Shown: in pieces, positions 1 to 9,914 of the stretch
Layout of the letters: every line of letters begins with the position of its first letter
How positions within the stretch are numbered: the stretch's first letter is position 1
Origin: Aurantiochytrium sp. KH105
Taxonomy: Eukaryota; Sar; Bigyra; Thraustochytrida; Thraustochytriidae
NCBI GenBank assembly: GCA_003116975.1
Contig: BGKB01000029.1
Coordinates: forward strand, 434,001 to 498,000
Length of the DNA: 64,000 nucleotides
Reading direction: 5' to 3'
The notes under the pieces: generated by a model
Seen by the model: the letters and a program-made list of their open reading frames with translations, nothing else
The model's database searches: none
Told to the model about the DNA's origin: nothing
Position numbers and translations under genes: made by a program

Positions 1-1340
1 CCCCTCGGCGTGTTCTGTTTCGCCGGCGCAAGGAAGGAAAAGAGGAAGCGTGGCGACGGTTCAGAAACTCCGGCGGCACGCGACGCGCTTGACTTGACCG
101 AGCGCCCGCCGATCTGCAGCTGCAGTACAGCTGCAGCAGCGGCGCCGAGCGACCGGGTCGATGCAGGAAGGGAATGAGCGAGGGAGCGAGGGAGCGAGGG
201 AAGGGGACGAGGGAGGCGCGAGAGCGAGAGCGCGAGCGCGGCGACGGCGAATCTAGCGCGTCAATCGCGGCGCCGCGAACTCCCACCGCCGGACGTAGGT
301 GGGCTTTAACGCGCTGCGGGAGAGTGTGGGGGAACACGTAGGGGCGAGCACGCTTGCGGCGCAGCAGGGCAGGTACCGCAGCGACGTCCGCTGTGGACCA
401 CAGTGCGATCCTGGGCGGGGAGCACGGGGAACGGAGGTGGAGCAAAGCGTGGGACGCAAGCGCGGCGTCGAATGGGGTTTGTTGAAGACGGGATCGATGG
501 CAGTGGAAGCGGCTGAATGGATTGACAGTGAATGAAGAACACGATACAAGACGCGCGACCTTGACCCGAGAGCGGCGTCTTCTTCGCAATGGAGGACTGG
601 ACCCCAGCGCGCCGAGAGGCGCTCGGAGTGACGGGCGAAGCGAACTTTGAAAGCTTGCCCTGGGAGACGCGGGTGGGCGAACAAGCAGGCTGAATCGTTA
701 GCGGGACGGTCAAAGCTTGGGTGGATTCGGCAAAAGGTCGGTCGGTTGAGGACGACGACGACGAGGAGGAGGGATGAGGAGGAGCAGGTATACTGGCGCA
801 AGCCAAGATGGCGATCGACTTCGCTTGCGACGCAAAGGCAATGATGAGGCTTCGTGTCAGTCAAATTGACTGCGAACACATAGGCAAGAAGTAGCTGCAC
901 GAGTACAAATACGGCAGACGGCGGGTGGCTCTGCTAGGTAGGAAAGTAGAGTAATGCATGCGTACGGGTGACACAGAAAGGCCGCGGGGTCATCTTATCA
1001 CCGGAGAGGACACAGGCACAAGCACACAAAAGTATGCAGTCAGTCAGTTAGTTAGTCAATCCGTCAGTCGCACGCATTAGTGATCGCGCATTCGCCGAAA
1101 AGCTACTGCCAACGTGTCTGCGGCGCCGACGATGACCAGCACAGCTGGCCACCCACTTACTCACCCACCCACCCACGTTTCGGAAATGTACTTTACCCTT
1201 GAGAGTGAATCACATTTACGAAGCCACGTGCAGGCGACTTATCTCAGAATCCAATTGACTGACTCGCCGCTCTCTCTCTCTCCCCCCCCCCCCCCTGCGC
1301 GCGCATCTGCCTGGCTGTCCATGATGCTCTGTGGCGAGCC

Positions 1341-1375
<35 letters not shown>

Positions 1376-2767
1376 AGCATCGCGCGTCGGAGTGAGCGAC
1401 AAGGCCCAAGAGGGTTGTGACCGGGAGATCCGAGCCGTCGAGTTGATAGGGCCGAGGCCAAAACCAAGAGGCAAGCCGTTGCTATTCCCTGTCCCATGAA
1501 TGCACGCTCGCGATTTTGCTTGCGGGTGTTGGAGCGCGCGTCCGCTCACTTTCACTCCTCGAGCGAGAAATGGGCTTCACCTGCAATGATCCACATGAAA
1601 TTCTTCGCCTCTCGCCACGCTGAGAAGAAAGCGAGATGACTGCTCTCTCTCTCTTCTTCGTCTCGGCACAGTTTCACAAAGTCCCCAATCTGATTCCGGA
1701 TCCGAGCCCGTCAATTGAACAACGTGGCGTCCGAAGCGCCCTGCAAAGCCTGAGAAGAATTAACATCAACTGTCCGCCTTGGAGCAAATGACCACCATCA
1801 ATGCGAAGAATCGGCAGCACAGAAGTAGCTTTTCTCATGTCCGATGCACCCACCTCTGTCCATTTTGGCTGTTTACTGCTTGCTCTGCACAACAGTCGCG
1901 CTCGTTACAACTGCAGCTGCAGATGAAGCGTCTTCACCATGAAAGCATGGCATCCAATCCAGGCCCGGCCATTTTGACAGAATTGGACCCTTTCGTACAA
2001 TGATCAATTGTGGTCTATCTGCCAAAGGCAAACTTCGAACTTTCAAACTAAGCATTTGTCGCGACGCATTCCTTACAGAGACCTTTGAGTGTCGGCCACT
2101 GCAAGTTGGCAATGTTCATTCGTGTTGAAGTGCTGTCTTATGCTCAGCTTCTCATTTGCACCGTTCGCACCCAGACGCAAATGAGACAGGTTCTTCGAGC
2201 GTTGAACGAAGGACATTATGTCGATGCTCATGGTCATAGTCATGAAAAGGTGGCAACGAAACGATCGTAGGACCTCCACACACTAACAGTAAATGAATGC
2301 AATGTAAGACTGAGCAAACATACACATCCCGAACGAATGCTGATGCATTTCATGCAAGCAAAAAAAACCAACACAAGGCAAAATCCTGCGCAACAAGTCG
2401 AGCGCTTTGGCTGGTCCCCCATCTCCGTCTTTGAGCGTCAAAAAACAAAGCCTCATTGCCATTGTCACCGACCAAGTTTGAAGCAAGCGAATGCGAACGA
2501 AATGAAAGAAAAAAAAAAGCCAAGCACAAGCAGCTTTCCTGCGCGAGCTTGGCTCACAGTCAGTCCTTCGTTGCCATCGGAGAGAAGGGGGGCGGGCGGC
2601 GCGAGCTGCGCGAGCGACCGCACGGCGCTGGTGGCGATCTCGCCACCAGCTCAAAGCCCTCCGCTCGCGCGCGTTGGGTCGAGGTGTCCGAAAGAGAGTC
2701 GTCGCTCGGAGCAGATCACGCAGAAAAGAGAATCCAGTTCGCCAACAAGAGGGACAAAGCCGCGCTC
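1..2767. other. GC-rich 5' region, no supported gene
   Basis: I find no gene here. Open frames on both strands are short, low in complexity (Ser, Arg, Pro or Ala runs) and mutually overlapping, as expected by chance in GC-rich DNA, and none shows a known domain. The stretch holds short repeats: a GCGAGGGA-like octamer near 177-200, CAGT-type repeats near 1037-1072, a TC run plus poly-C at 1271-1295, and a CAG run at 1342-1374. The final few hundred bases before 2768 must hold the promoter and 5' UTR of the myosin gene. That reading frame is open upstream to about 2456 but has no ATG before 2768. Confidence 0.6.
1271..1374. repeat. Simple repeats: (TC)n, poly-C, (AGC)11
   Basis: A short TC run (1271-1281) leads into 14 consecutive C (1282-1295), and about 45 bases later 11 perfect AGC units run from 1342 to 1374. 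They lie in non-coding sequence. Both tracts are prone to slippage, so lengths may differ between strains or be wrong in the assembly. Confidence 0.9.
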
Positions 2768-5700
2768 ATGGCGGAGAACGGGGCCTTGCAGGCCGCCTCG
2801 CGACCCGAGACGGAAGAGGGACCGCAGCGCAAACGACGCTGGTACCGCGTTGATTCCCCTGCGGCCTGGGAACTTCGACAGCAAACAACAAACAATACCG
2901 AGCGCAAAGACGATGACAAAGATGACAATGTCGACGTCTTCACGAACGCTGATCATGATGACAAGAGCAGAGAGAGCCTACCTTTTATGCCGGGCCAGCT
3001 GGATGATGTACAAGATGCCCTTGAACTACCAAGTCTACACGAAGCAGCGCTCCTGGATTTGCTGCGTCGACGTTTTCTACAAGAGATACCTTGCACATGG
3101 ATTGGGACTGTTTTGCTGAGCGTGAATCCGGGCAAGCCGCTTCGCGGCCAGCAAGGCATCGGTGAAGACTACTTTGACATTTCGGCAAGTGGGCACCACC
3201 CATCGGGGAGCATTGATGGGAGTTCCGACAATCTGGGGAATACCTTGGCAGCAGCAGCAGCAGCAGCAACAGCAACAGCAGAAGGAAATTCAGGTCTCGA
3301 TTATCAAGGTCATGCAATGACGCGATCACCATCTTCCTCGGTCTCCTCCATGACCTCGATGGTTTCCACACTGTCCACGGCCGCAGTTTCTGCAATCAAG
3401 CCCCAGGCACACCTCGCTGGCGTCGCAGACCGTGCCTACGCCTCGATGTTAGCAGGGCCCACGAGACAAACACAGACCATCATGGTCAATGGTGAGAGCG
3501 GCGCCGGCAAAACAGAAGCCGCCAAATTCATCACGCGCTGTCTAGCGCGTAAATCACGCAAAGCCCGCTCCGCAGCAGCAAAAGCCTCGAAGAGCAAGGT
3601 GGACAACTATTTTGGCAAAATGGGTCTCGGCTCACCCACGACGCTCGGCCGCGGTGGACGCCGCGGCGCGCGAGGCGGACGCAATGCTCGCAGCTCGCGC
3701 GGACTCGCCGCACTTTCACCCCGGCCTTCATCAATCGACAGCGAGATCGGATCCGCGGTTGAGGAGTTCATGATCTCCGTTTCGCCCGTTTTCGAAGCCT
3801 TTGGGAATGCCAAAACAGAGATCAATCATAACTCGAGTCGCTTTGGCAAGTTCCTCCAGCTTGACTATGATCGCGACGGCGTACTCATTGGCGCACAAAC
3901 GCGTCACTTTCTGCTCGAGAAAACACGTGTTGTAGGCCATGCACCACACCAACGCAACTTTCATGTCTTTTATCAGCTCCTGGCCGCAATTCACCATTAC
4001 AACGAAAACGCTTCACAGGCAAGCCCTGCAAATTCAACAAAGAGGCGAGACTCGGGAAGCGCCAGCGACGCAGACGGAGATTTAAATGCGGAAACAGATG
4101 AGAATGATGCGGAACATGAGTTCACGCTCGGACCCGTGAGCGAGTCATACGCTTACCTTGAACCCAGCGCGGCATCTTGCAATGCCGCAGAAGCGAAAGT
4201 CGCCAGCACAAGCCTTTTGTACGGCCAAGACGATGAAGCAAAGATGCAAGAGGTGTGCAAGGCGCTCGATGAGATTGGCGTGGATGTGAAACATCGCAAG
4301 TTCGTGTGGCGTGCGCTTCTGTGCATCCTCGAGGTCGGAAATCTGTCGTTCGTAGCTGCAGATCGAGGCCATGGGCTTGACGGCTGCAAGCTGGATCGCA
4401 ACGGCGGCCGTGCAGCCGCAGCCGTCGACCGCGTTGCCCAATTCCTCGGTGTGGACATCGAGGACCTCGACAAGAACTTGTGCTTTCGCACAGTTTCCGC
4501 GGGCGGGCCAAAGCGAACGTCGGTTCTTTTGCATCCACTGACGGCCGCCGAAGCGATGGCATCGCGCGACGGGCTGGCAAAGGCACTGTATACGGCGCTC
4601 TTTGACTTTGTGGTCAGCACGGTCAATCTGCGCATAAATGCCGGAAATGCCGAAAAACAAGTTGCTGCGTCAATCGGTCTGCTCGACGTTTTTGGATTCG
4701 AAATGGCGCAACGCAACTCCTTTGAGCAGCTTTGCATGAACTACGCCAACGAAAAACTCCAGCACAAGTTCGAAAAGCATCTCGTTGCAATGGAACGGGC
4801 CTTCCTCGAGGATGAAGGCCTCGACGCCGATGCAGACATGGCAACCTTTCACGACAGCAGCGCTGTCATTGCTTCAATTGACGACAAATCTATCGGCATC
4901 TTTGCTGTGCTTGATGAAGCGAGCGCGCTGCATCTCGACGACGCTGCTTTTATTGCAGCGCTTCGTGGTAAATTGGAGCAGCAGTGCGCTGACATCAAGG
5001 CTACCAAAACAGGCCAAGCGATCGTCGAGACGCCCCCTCAACAGGGTGCTCTTTCCTTCGTCGTGAGGCATCGCGCAGGTGACCTCGAGTACGATGTGCG
5101 TGGCTTTGTCGAAAAGAATACCGACGCAATGCAAGCCGATGTGGCCGATATGCTTTTGCAAAGTCGGAACGCCTTTGTTGCTAGACTCGTGCAGGCGTCC
5201 ACGGCAAGTGCATCTGCAAATCTGACGTCCAGTACCGCAGCCGAGGATCTCAACCTCGCGGACGCTTTGCCCGCTGTCGGAGGACAAAGACATTCACTTC
5301 GCATGGCGGTAGAGACGGGCAAAGCCGCGGAGAACTTTAAAGCTACGCGCACGATGGCATCCACCAAAACGATCTCGGCGCTCTTTCGCAAGCAGCTCAG
5401 CCACCTCGACGAGGCAATGGACGCTGGCGCAGTGCATTTTGTTCGGTGTATCCGCCCATGTAACCTGCCTGCACGCGTGGACTTTGACGGAGCTCTTGTT
5501 CTTAACCAATTGCACCACTTGTCGGTGCTTGAAATGGTTCGCTTTCGGCTACGTGGCTTTTGCGAGCGGCTTCCGCTCGAATCGTTTTTCATACGTTTCT
5601 GTGGACTCGCAGCCTCTAACGTCTGCATCCCCGATGGAGCGTCTGGTCTACGGCGCTCGGCTCTCAGTCTGCTTCGGCGATTATTTCCACTGGCCCAAGA

Positions 5701-7621
5701 CGCAGATCTCTATCGCGTCGGATTGGAGCACGTGCTCTTTCGACCCAAGGCACTGCACCGCCTCGACGTGCTGGAGCGCATCGTGAAAACATTTGCAGCA
5801 AGCACGATCCAGACCTGGGCCCGAACTACGGTGCTCGTGGACCAAGACCAATTGGATGACGCAGCTACGAAAGTGCAGACGCTGTGGCGAGCATGGCGCT
5901 GCGTACAAGAATTTGACGTGCAAAGGGATGCGTGCATACGTATTACGGCCTGGTGGCGGTCACTGCTCGCTCGGCAACAATACTTGCGAATGAGCGTTGC
6001 CGTATTAAAAGTACAGAGTTTTGCACGCATGTTAGTGACACGGCGCGCATTTTCACGCAAGGTCCACTGCGTAATTTGCATCCAGGTGTGGAGGCGATAT
6101 TGGAAGCGTCGAAGAGGCATGCGCAAGCTGCGGTTGCGCTGCACAGCATCGAAAATCTCGCGCTGGTACAAGGCAATCATCTCCGCCCGCTTGCGCCGCG
6201 CCAACGAAGCGAACCAGACACGCAAGCTGCCATGGGCGGACTCTCTTCACACAGAGGATGTCCTGCGGCATGAGGGAGCCGTGGTGTGTCATTTTGACCT
6301 GCATCGCGAGTGCATACCTCGTGTCACGGGTGTTCCTGAGCGCGCCGAGTCGCAGTTGTTACTTTTGCAGAATCGATTTGTCCTTACGACCTCGGCGCAG
6401 GTCATTGACGAGCTCGTGCTCACTCCCGAGACGCGGGTGTACGCACGAGACAAGCACCATTTCTTCATTGCTGGCGTGGCACCTCAGCTTGATCTTGTCT
6501 ATGCTTTTCGTGATATGCGCGGACGCGCAACCGAGTGGGTTCAGGCGCTTCTGAAACCACTCACAGCAACCGATCTCTTTGCACAGCCGACAGTCGGCAG
6601 CGCGTCAGGCCCAAGACGAGGCCCCTTGCAACTACGTCAGATGGGCGCTGTGCAACACACGAGCGATGGTGATTCTGTGAGTACAGAGCGCTCCTCGAGC
6701 ACATGTTCGGCCTCAGTGACGTCAATCTCGTCATCCTCGGCATCAAAAGCGCAGCGTGTCGCAGGTAGTTTCATAGGGCGATGGAAGCGGCAACGAGATC
6801 CGAGAACGTGCACCACGGTATGGTGCGCATTGCAAACCGGAGCATTGCTCATGTATGAATCAGCCCAAGCAAAGGATCCCGCCGCGGCACTGTCATTGTC
6901 GTCACGATTTACGTTCCGGCATCTCACCGATGAAGAGGGCCCGAATCGCATCGAGACGGAGGATATCTCCATTGAAGAGGCCATGCTGGAATTTACGTGC
7001 GCGGACTCAGCGCAGGTGTTGACAAGTTTTGCGGAGGACCTTGATGCGACTTCTATGCCTGCGGTCAAGTTCGCCAAGGGGGACACCTACACGCTTGAGA
7101 TTCCGAAAATTTTGCAACGCGGTCTCGAATTGGAGCGGGAGAAACGGTTCGCAGAGGCGGTCGCGTCATTTACTCACGTGTCGAATCAGCTAGGATGGCC
7201 GCGCATTAAATCGAATGCTAATGCCGCGGAAAGCGCTTTTCACCGCTGCGCTTGTAACATGGAGCGACGATGGTTCTGTGCCGCCATTCACGATGCTGAA
7301 ATGGCCCTGCTCGCCTCTCCTCAGAATGCAAAGGCACATCTTCGCAAGGGTCTCGCGCTCATGGAGCTGCGTCTCGAGGATCGTGCACGAGCTTCGCTTG
7401 AAGAAGCCATTAATCTCGACGCTGACTTGGTGGAAGCGCGCACCATTCTTGCAAATTTGGACGACAAGGAAAAGGGCCACCGCATGTGTACGATTCCCAA
7501 GCTACAAGACTTGCGCAAGATGAGGAAACTCAAGCTAAAGAGGAATCCAGGCGGTTCGTCTTCGAGCACCGCCGGTTCCGGTGGGCAAGCCTCGTCGGCC
7601 TCTGCTTCCTCTCGGGCATGA
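2768..7621 (+). CDS. Myosin heavy chain with IQ motifs, PH-like and TPR tail
   Basis: Actin-based ATPase motor of 1,617 residues. The head starts near residue 85. It has the P-loop GESGAGKT at 242-249, switch I NHNSSRFGKF at 353-362 (His where most myosins have Asp or Asn) and switch II DVFGFE at 640-645. Family-foreign inserts are present: an Ala/Ser-rich one near 155-225, a Gly/Arg-rich one right after the P-loop helix (about 290-318, the loop-1 position) and an acidic one near 416-453. About five or six degenerate IQ motifs (roughly 1006-1148) should bind calmodulin-like light chains. The tail has no long coiled coil, so the motor is probably not a filament former. It carries a beta-rich PH-like stretch (about 1168-1265), a better PH candidate (about 1330-1431, starting with GSFIGRWKR) and TPR-like helices (about 1447-1561), followed by a basic, Gly/Ser-rich end. 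The start is the first in-frame ATG. Motor identity is certain; the class is not assigned. Confidence 0.95.
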   Translation: MAENGALQAASRPETEEGPQRKRRWYRVDSPAAWELRQQTTNNTERKDDDKDDNVDVFTNADHDDKSRESLPFMPGQLDDVQDALELPSLHEAALLDLLRRRFLQEIPCTWIGTVLLSVNPGKPLRGQQGIGEDYFDISASGHHPSGSIDGSSDNLGNTLAAAAAAATATAEGNSGLDYQGHAMTRSPSSSVSSMTSMVSTLSTAAVSAIKPQAHLAGVADRAYASMLAGPTRQTQTIMVNGESGAGKTEAAKFITRCLARKSRKARSAAAKASKSKVDNYFGKMGLGSPTTLGRGGRRGARGGRNARSSRGLAALSPRPSSIDSEIGSAVEEFMISVSPVFEAFGNAKTEINHNSSRFGKFLQLDYDRDGVLIGAQTRHFLLEKTRVVGHAPHQRNFHVFYQLLAAIHHYNENASQASPANSTKRRDSGSASDADGDLNAETDENDAEHEFTLGPVSESYAYLEPSAASCNAAEAKVASTSLLYGQDDEAKMQEVCKALDEIGVDVKHRKFVWRALLCILEVGNLSFVAADRGHGLDGCKLDRNGGRAAAAVDRVAQFLGVDIEDLDKNLCFRTVSAGGPKRTSVLLHPLTAAEAMASRDGLAKALYTALFDFVVSTVNLRINAGNAEKQVAASIGLLDVFGFEMAQRNSFEQLCMNYANEKLQHKFEKHLVAMERAFLEDEGLDADADMATFHDSSAVIASIDDKSIGIFAVLDEASALHLDDAAFIAALRGKLEQQCADIKATKTGQAIVETPPQQGALSFVVRHRAGDLEYDVRGFVEKNTDAMQADVADMLLQSRNAFVARLVQASTASASANLTSSTAAEDLNLADALPAVGGQRHSLRMAVETGKAAENFKATRTMASTKTISALFRKQLSHLDEAMDAGAVHFVRCIRPCNLPARVDFDGALVLNQLHHLSVLEMVRFRLRGFCERLPLESFFIRFCGLAASNVCIPDGASGLRRSALSLLRRLFPLAQDADLYRVGLEHVLFRPKALHRLDVLERIVKTFAASTIQTWARTTVLVDQDQLDDAATKVQTLWRAWRCVQEFDVQRDACIRITAWWRSLLARQQYLRMSVAVLKVQSFARMLVTRRAFSRKVHCVICIQVWRRYWKRRRGMRKLRLRCTASKISRWYKAIISARLRRANEANQTRKLPWADSLHTEDVLRHEGAVVCHFDLHRECIPRVTGVPERAESQLLLLQNRFVLTTSAQVIDELVLTPETRVYARDKHHFFIAGVAPQLDLVYAFRDMRGRATEWVQALLKPLTATDLFAQPTVGSASGPRRGPLQLRQMGAVQHTSDGDSVSTERSSSTCSASVTSISSSSASKAQRVAGSFIGRWKRQRDPRTCTTVWCALQTGALLMYESAQAKDPAAALSLSSRFTFRHLTDEEGPNRIETEDISIEEAMLEFTCADSAQVLTSFAEDLDATSMPAVKFAKGDTYTLEIPKILQRGLELEREKRFAEAVASFTHVSNQLGWPRIKSNANAAESAFHRCACNMERRWFCAAIHDAEMALLASPQNAKAHLRKGLALMELRLEDRARASLEEAINLDADLVEARTILANLDDKEKGHRMCTIPKLQDLRKMRKLKLKRNPGGSSSSTAGSGGQASSASASSRA

Positions 7622-8050
7622 TGATCCATAATAGCTATTCCTCGGCTGCTTGCAGGGGGACTTTTCTCTAACTTTAAAAATTACTATTTTATTCTAAAGA
7701 CACCGCCCGCTTGCAGCACAACGCCAAAACACGAGCGCTCCGGCTGGCTGCTCGTCGGAGCCCGCGGAACATCCCAAGCAAAACACTCGCGAAGGTCAAG
7801 TTGAAGGAGACCAATAGGTAGCACTACCGTAGGCCTGGGCTACTAGCATCTTTGCTCGGCGCAGCTCCAGCCATCACCCGGCAGAGCCTTGCTTGTGCAA
7901 TGGGCTCCGAGTAAAGACAGAACTGGAGTCCAAGCATCTAGCGAGGGAGCGGGCCAGCGAGCTGACGAATCGCTCGCACGCGCGCACGCAGCGGGCGCTG
8001 GACATACACAGAGAGGCACACTTACCTCGGGGCCGGAGAGGCGGTCGGTC
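7622..8050. other. Myosin-NAR1 spacer
   Basis: A 429-base gap between two plus-strand genes. The first part, just after the myosin stop, is AT-rich (about 7660-7705) and probably serves 3'-end formation. The rest is GC-rich and must contain the NAR1 promoter and 5' UTR. The NAR1 frame is open upstream from about 7889 but has no ATG before 8051. I see no other gene. Confidence 0.55.
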
Positions 8051-9754
8051 ATGTCAGGGTTCGCGAGCTCGGTGCTCCTGGGCGATCTGAATGATTTCAT
8101 CTCGCCGTCGCAGGCGTGCGTGAACCCGATCTTCGCGGGCGACAAGGCCGGCGACGAGGGCGCAGGGAACAAGAACGCGGCAGAGGTAGAGAAATTAGGA
8201 CTGCCCAAGATTGGCCTTCAGCTTGAGAACGACTTTGGGGCCGCGATGGACGTCGAGACGACAGCTCCTACGCCAAACGCCCCGGACCTTATCAAGACCT
8301 CCGCGCAAAAGACTGCTCAAGTTTCCTTGAGCGACTGCCTCGCGTGCAGCGGGTGCGTGACCTCGGCGGAGACGGTCCTTATTGAACAACAGAGCGCCGA
8401 TGAGTTTGAACGCAAAGTTGCTTCGGGCCAATTCGATGCTATCGTGGTCACTCTCTCGGCGCAGTCAAGAGCATCTCTTGCCGCGCACTTTGGCGTGAAG
8501 ACCGCGACGGAGATGCAAGAGCGTGTTTCTACGTTCTTGCGTTCTCGCAAGCGCGTGTCTTTTGTTCTTGATGCGACCGTGGCTGGGGACCTCGCTCTCA
8601 TCGAGCAATCTCGTGAATTTATTCATCGCTATCGCTCGCAGCAGGGCAAAGAGGGAAGCAACCCCTGGGAGGCGCCACCGACAAGTGCAGCTGTGAGCTG
8701 CACGACCATCAAAATGGACCCGACAGGTCCCACGCCAGAGGAAGTCGTTCACGGCGGAGAGGTTCGCCCAGGTGCGCTGACTCCTCTTTTGGCATCGGCA
8801 TGTCCGGGCTGGATTTGCTATGCCGAAAAGTCATGCCCCGAGGCCATTCCGTATATTTCCACCACCAAGTCTCCGCAACAAATTGCCGGGGCTCTCGTCA
8901 AAGATTGGGTCAGCAAGCAGACGGGCGTTGCGCCAGGTCGTATTTTGCACGCCACAGTGATGCCTTGCGCCGATAAAAAGCTCGAAGCTTCTCGAAATGA
9001 CTTTTTTCGTGCCGAAGCCGACGCACGCGACGTGGACTGCGTGCTGACCACCACTGAACTTGCAAACATGATGGTAGAAGATGAGACCGATGAAGGCGAC
9101 GTGGCGATGCTCGACGACGTGCACGAAGCAGGTTCGGGACCACTCGCACGTCGCGTTGCGGACTCGCTAGCCTCGCTCTCGGAAGCTTCTGCCGTCGGCG
9201 TGAGTGCCGTGGACGGTGGATCAGGAGGGTATGTTGAGTACGTCTTTCGCACGGCTGCAAAGGAGCTATTTGGCGTTGACGTTCCGAGTGGGCCCTTGCC
9301 ATTCAAACAAGGTCGCAATGCCGACATTCGAACCGTTGAGCTGCACGTCCAGGGTAAGCCAGCACTGCGCTTCGCCACTGCGTATGGCTTTCGTAACATT
9401 CAGCAAATTGTGCGCCAACTCAAACGTGGCAAATGCAAGTATGACTATGTCGAAATCATGGCGTGCCCTGGTGGCTGTCTGAATGGAGGCGGCCAAGCCC
9501 GGCCCGAAGTTTCCGAGGTCGACATGGTCGTTTCGGAAGCCACCAAAGCCGCGGCTCAGCGCGAGCGTCTCGGTCAGGCTTCTGAGATCTTTCACTCACG
9601 TCCTGTGCGCGCCCCAGAGGACAATCCGCATGTTCAGGTGGTCTATCAAAACTATATTGGCGGCGAGCCTTTTGGAGAGGAAAGTCGCCGGCTATTGCAC
9701 ACACGGTATCATACTGTGCCCAAGCTAGAAAGTGGCCTCACGCAGTCGTGGTAA
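8051..9754 (+). CDS. NAR1: NAR1 / iron-only hydrogenase-like Fe-S assembly protein
   Basis: Cytosolic iron-sulfur assembly (CIA) factor of 567 residues. In the known pathway NAR1 links the early scaffold to the CIA targeting complex that loads Fe4S4 clusters onto nuclear and cytosolic enzymes. The N-terminus LGDLNDFISPSQAC is family-typical and supplies Cys23; Cys96, Cys99 and Cys102 (CLACSGC) complete the first cluster site. The second, hydrogenase-like site is given by ACPGWICYAEKSCPE, VMPCADKK and MACPGGCLNGGGQ. The fold is that of iron-only hydrogenases, but the protein is not expected to make hydrogen. The ATG was chosen because family N-terminal similarity begins exactly there. The chain ends in Trp, as in CIA proteins that use a C-terminal targeting tripeptide. 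It converges on paralogue A with only 160 bases between stops. Confidence 0.95.
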   Translation: MSGFASSVLLGDLNDFISPSQACVNPIFAGDKAGDEGAGNKNAAEVEKLGLPKIGLQLENDFGAAMDVETTAPTPNAPDLIKTSAQKTAQVSLSDCLACSGCVTSAETVLIEQQSADEFERKVASGQFDAIVVTLSAQSRASLAAHFGVKTATEMQERVSTFLRSRKRVSFVLDATVAGDLALIEQSREFIHRYRSQQGKEGSNPWEAPPTSAAVSCTTIKMDPTGPTPEEVVHGGEVRPGALTPLLASACPGWICYAEKSCPEAIPYISTTKSPQQIAGALVKDWVSKQTGVAPGRILHATVMPCADKKLEASRNDFFRAEADARDVDCVLTTTELANMMVEDETDEGDVAMLDDVHEAGSGPLARRVADSLASLSEASAVGVSAVDGGSGGYVEYVFRTAAKELFGVDVPSGPLPFKQGRNADIRTVELHVQGKPALRFATAYGFRNIQQIVRQLKRGKCKYDYVEIMACPGGCLNGGGQARPEVSEVDMVVSEATKAAAQRERLGQASEIFHSRPVRAPEDNPHVQVVYQNYIGGEPFGEESRRLLHTRYHTVPKLESGLTQSW

Positions 9755-9780
9755 CTTGAACATGAAAACGAAACAAGACA

Positions 9781-9820
9781 AGATGAGATGAGATGAGATG
9801 AGATGAGATGAGATGAGATG
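9781..9820. repeat. (AGATG)8 pentanucleotide repeat
   Basis: Eight perfect AGATG units lie in the short convergent spacer between the ends of NAR1 and paralogue A, so they are likely in one or both 3' UTRs. Confidence 0.92.
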
Positions 9821-9827
9821 AACACAT

Positions 9828-9833
9828 TTTATT
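9828..9833 (-). terminator. Possible AATAAA poly(A) signal of paralogue A
   Basis: On the minus strand AATAAA lies about 82 bases past the stop of paralogue A. The position suits a polyadenylation signal, but how strictly this organism uses the hexamer is unknown. Confidence 0.4.
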
Positions 9834-9914
9834 TCCTGCTTCCTATTTTGATGTAGGGCTTCCCCAACGAGAAAAGACCAAGAAAAGCATGGGCGGCTTC
9901 GCCAAACACGTTCA

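Noticed and set aside
2456-2767. N-terminal extension of the myosin by 104 codons
   Set aside because: The frame is open but starts with TTG; the first ATG is at 2768, and the extension is basic low-complexity sequence unlike a myosin N-terminus.
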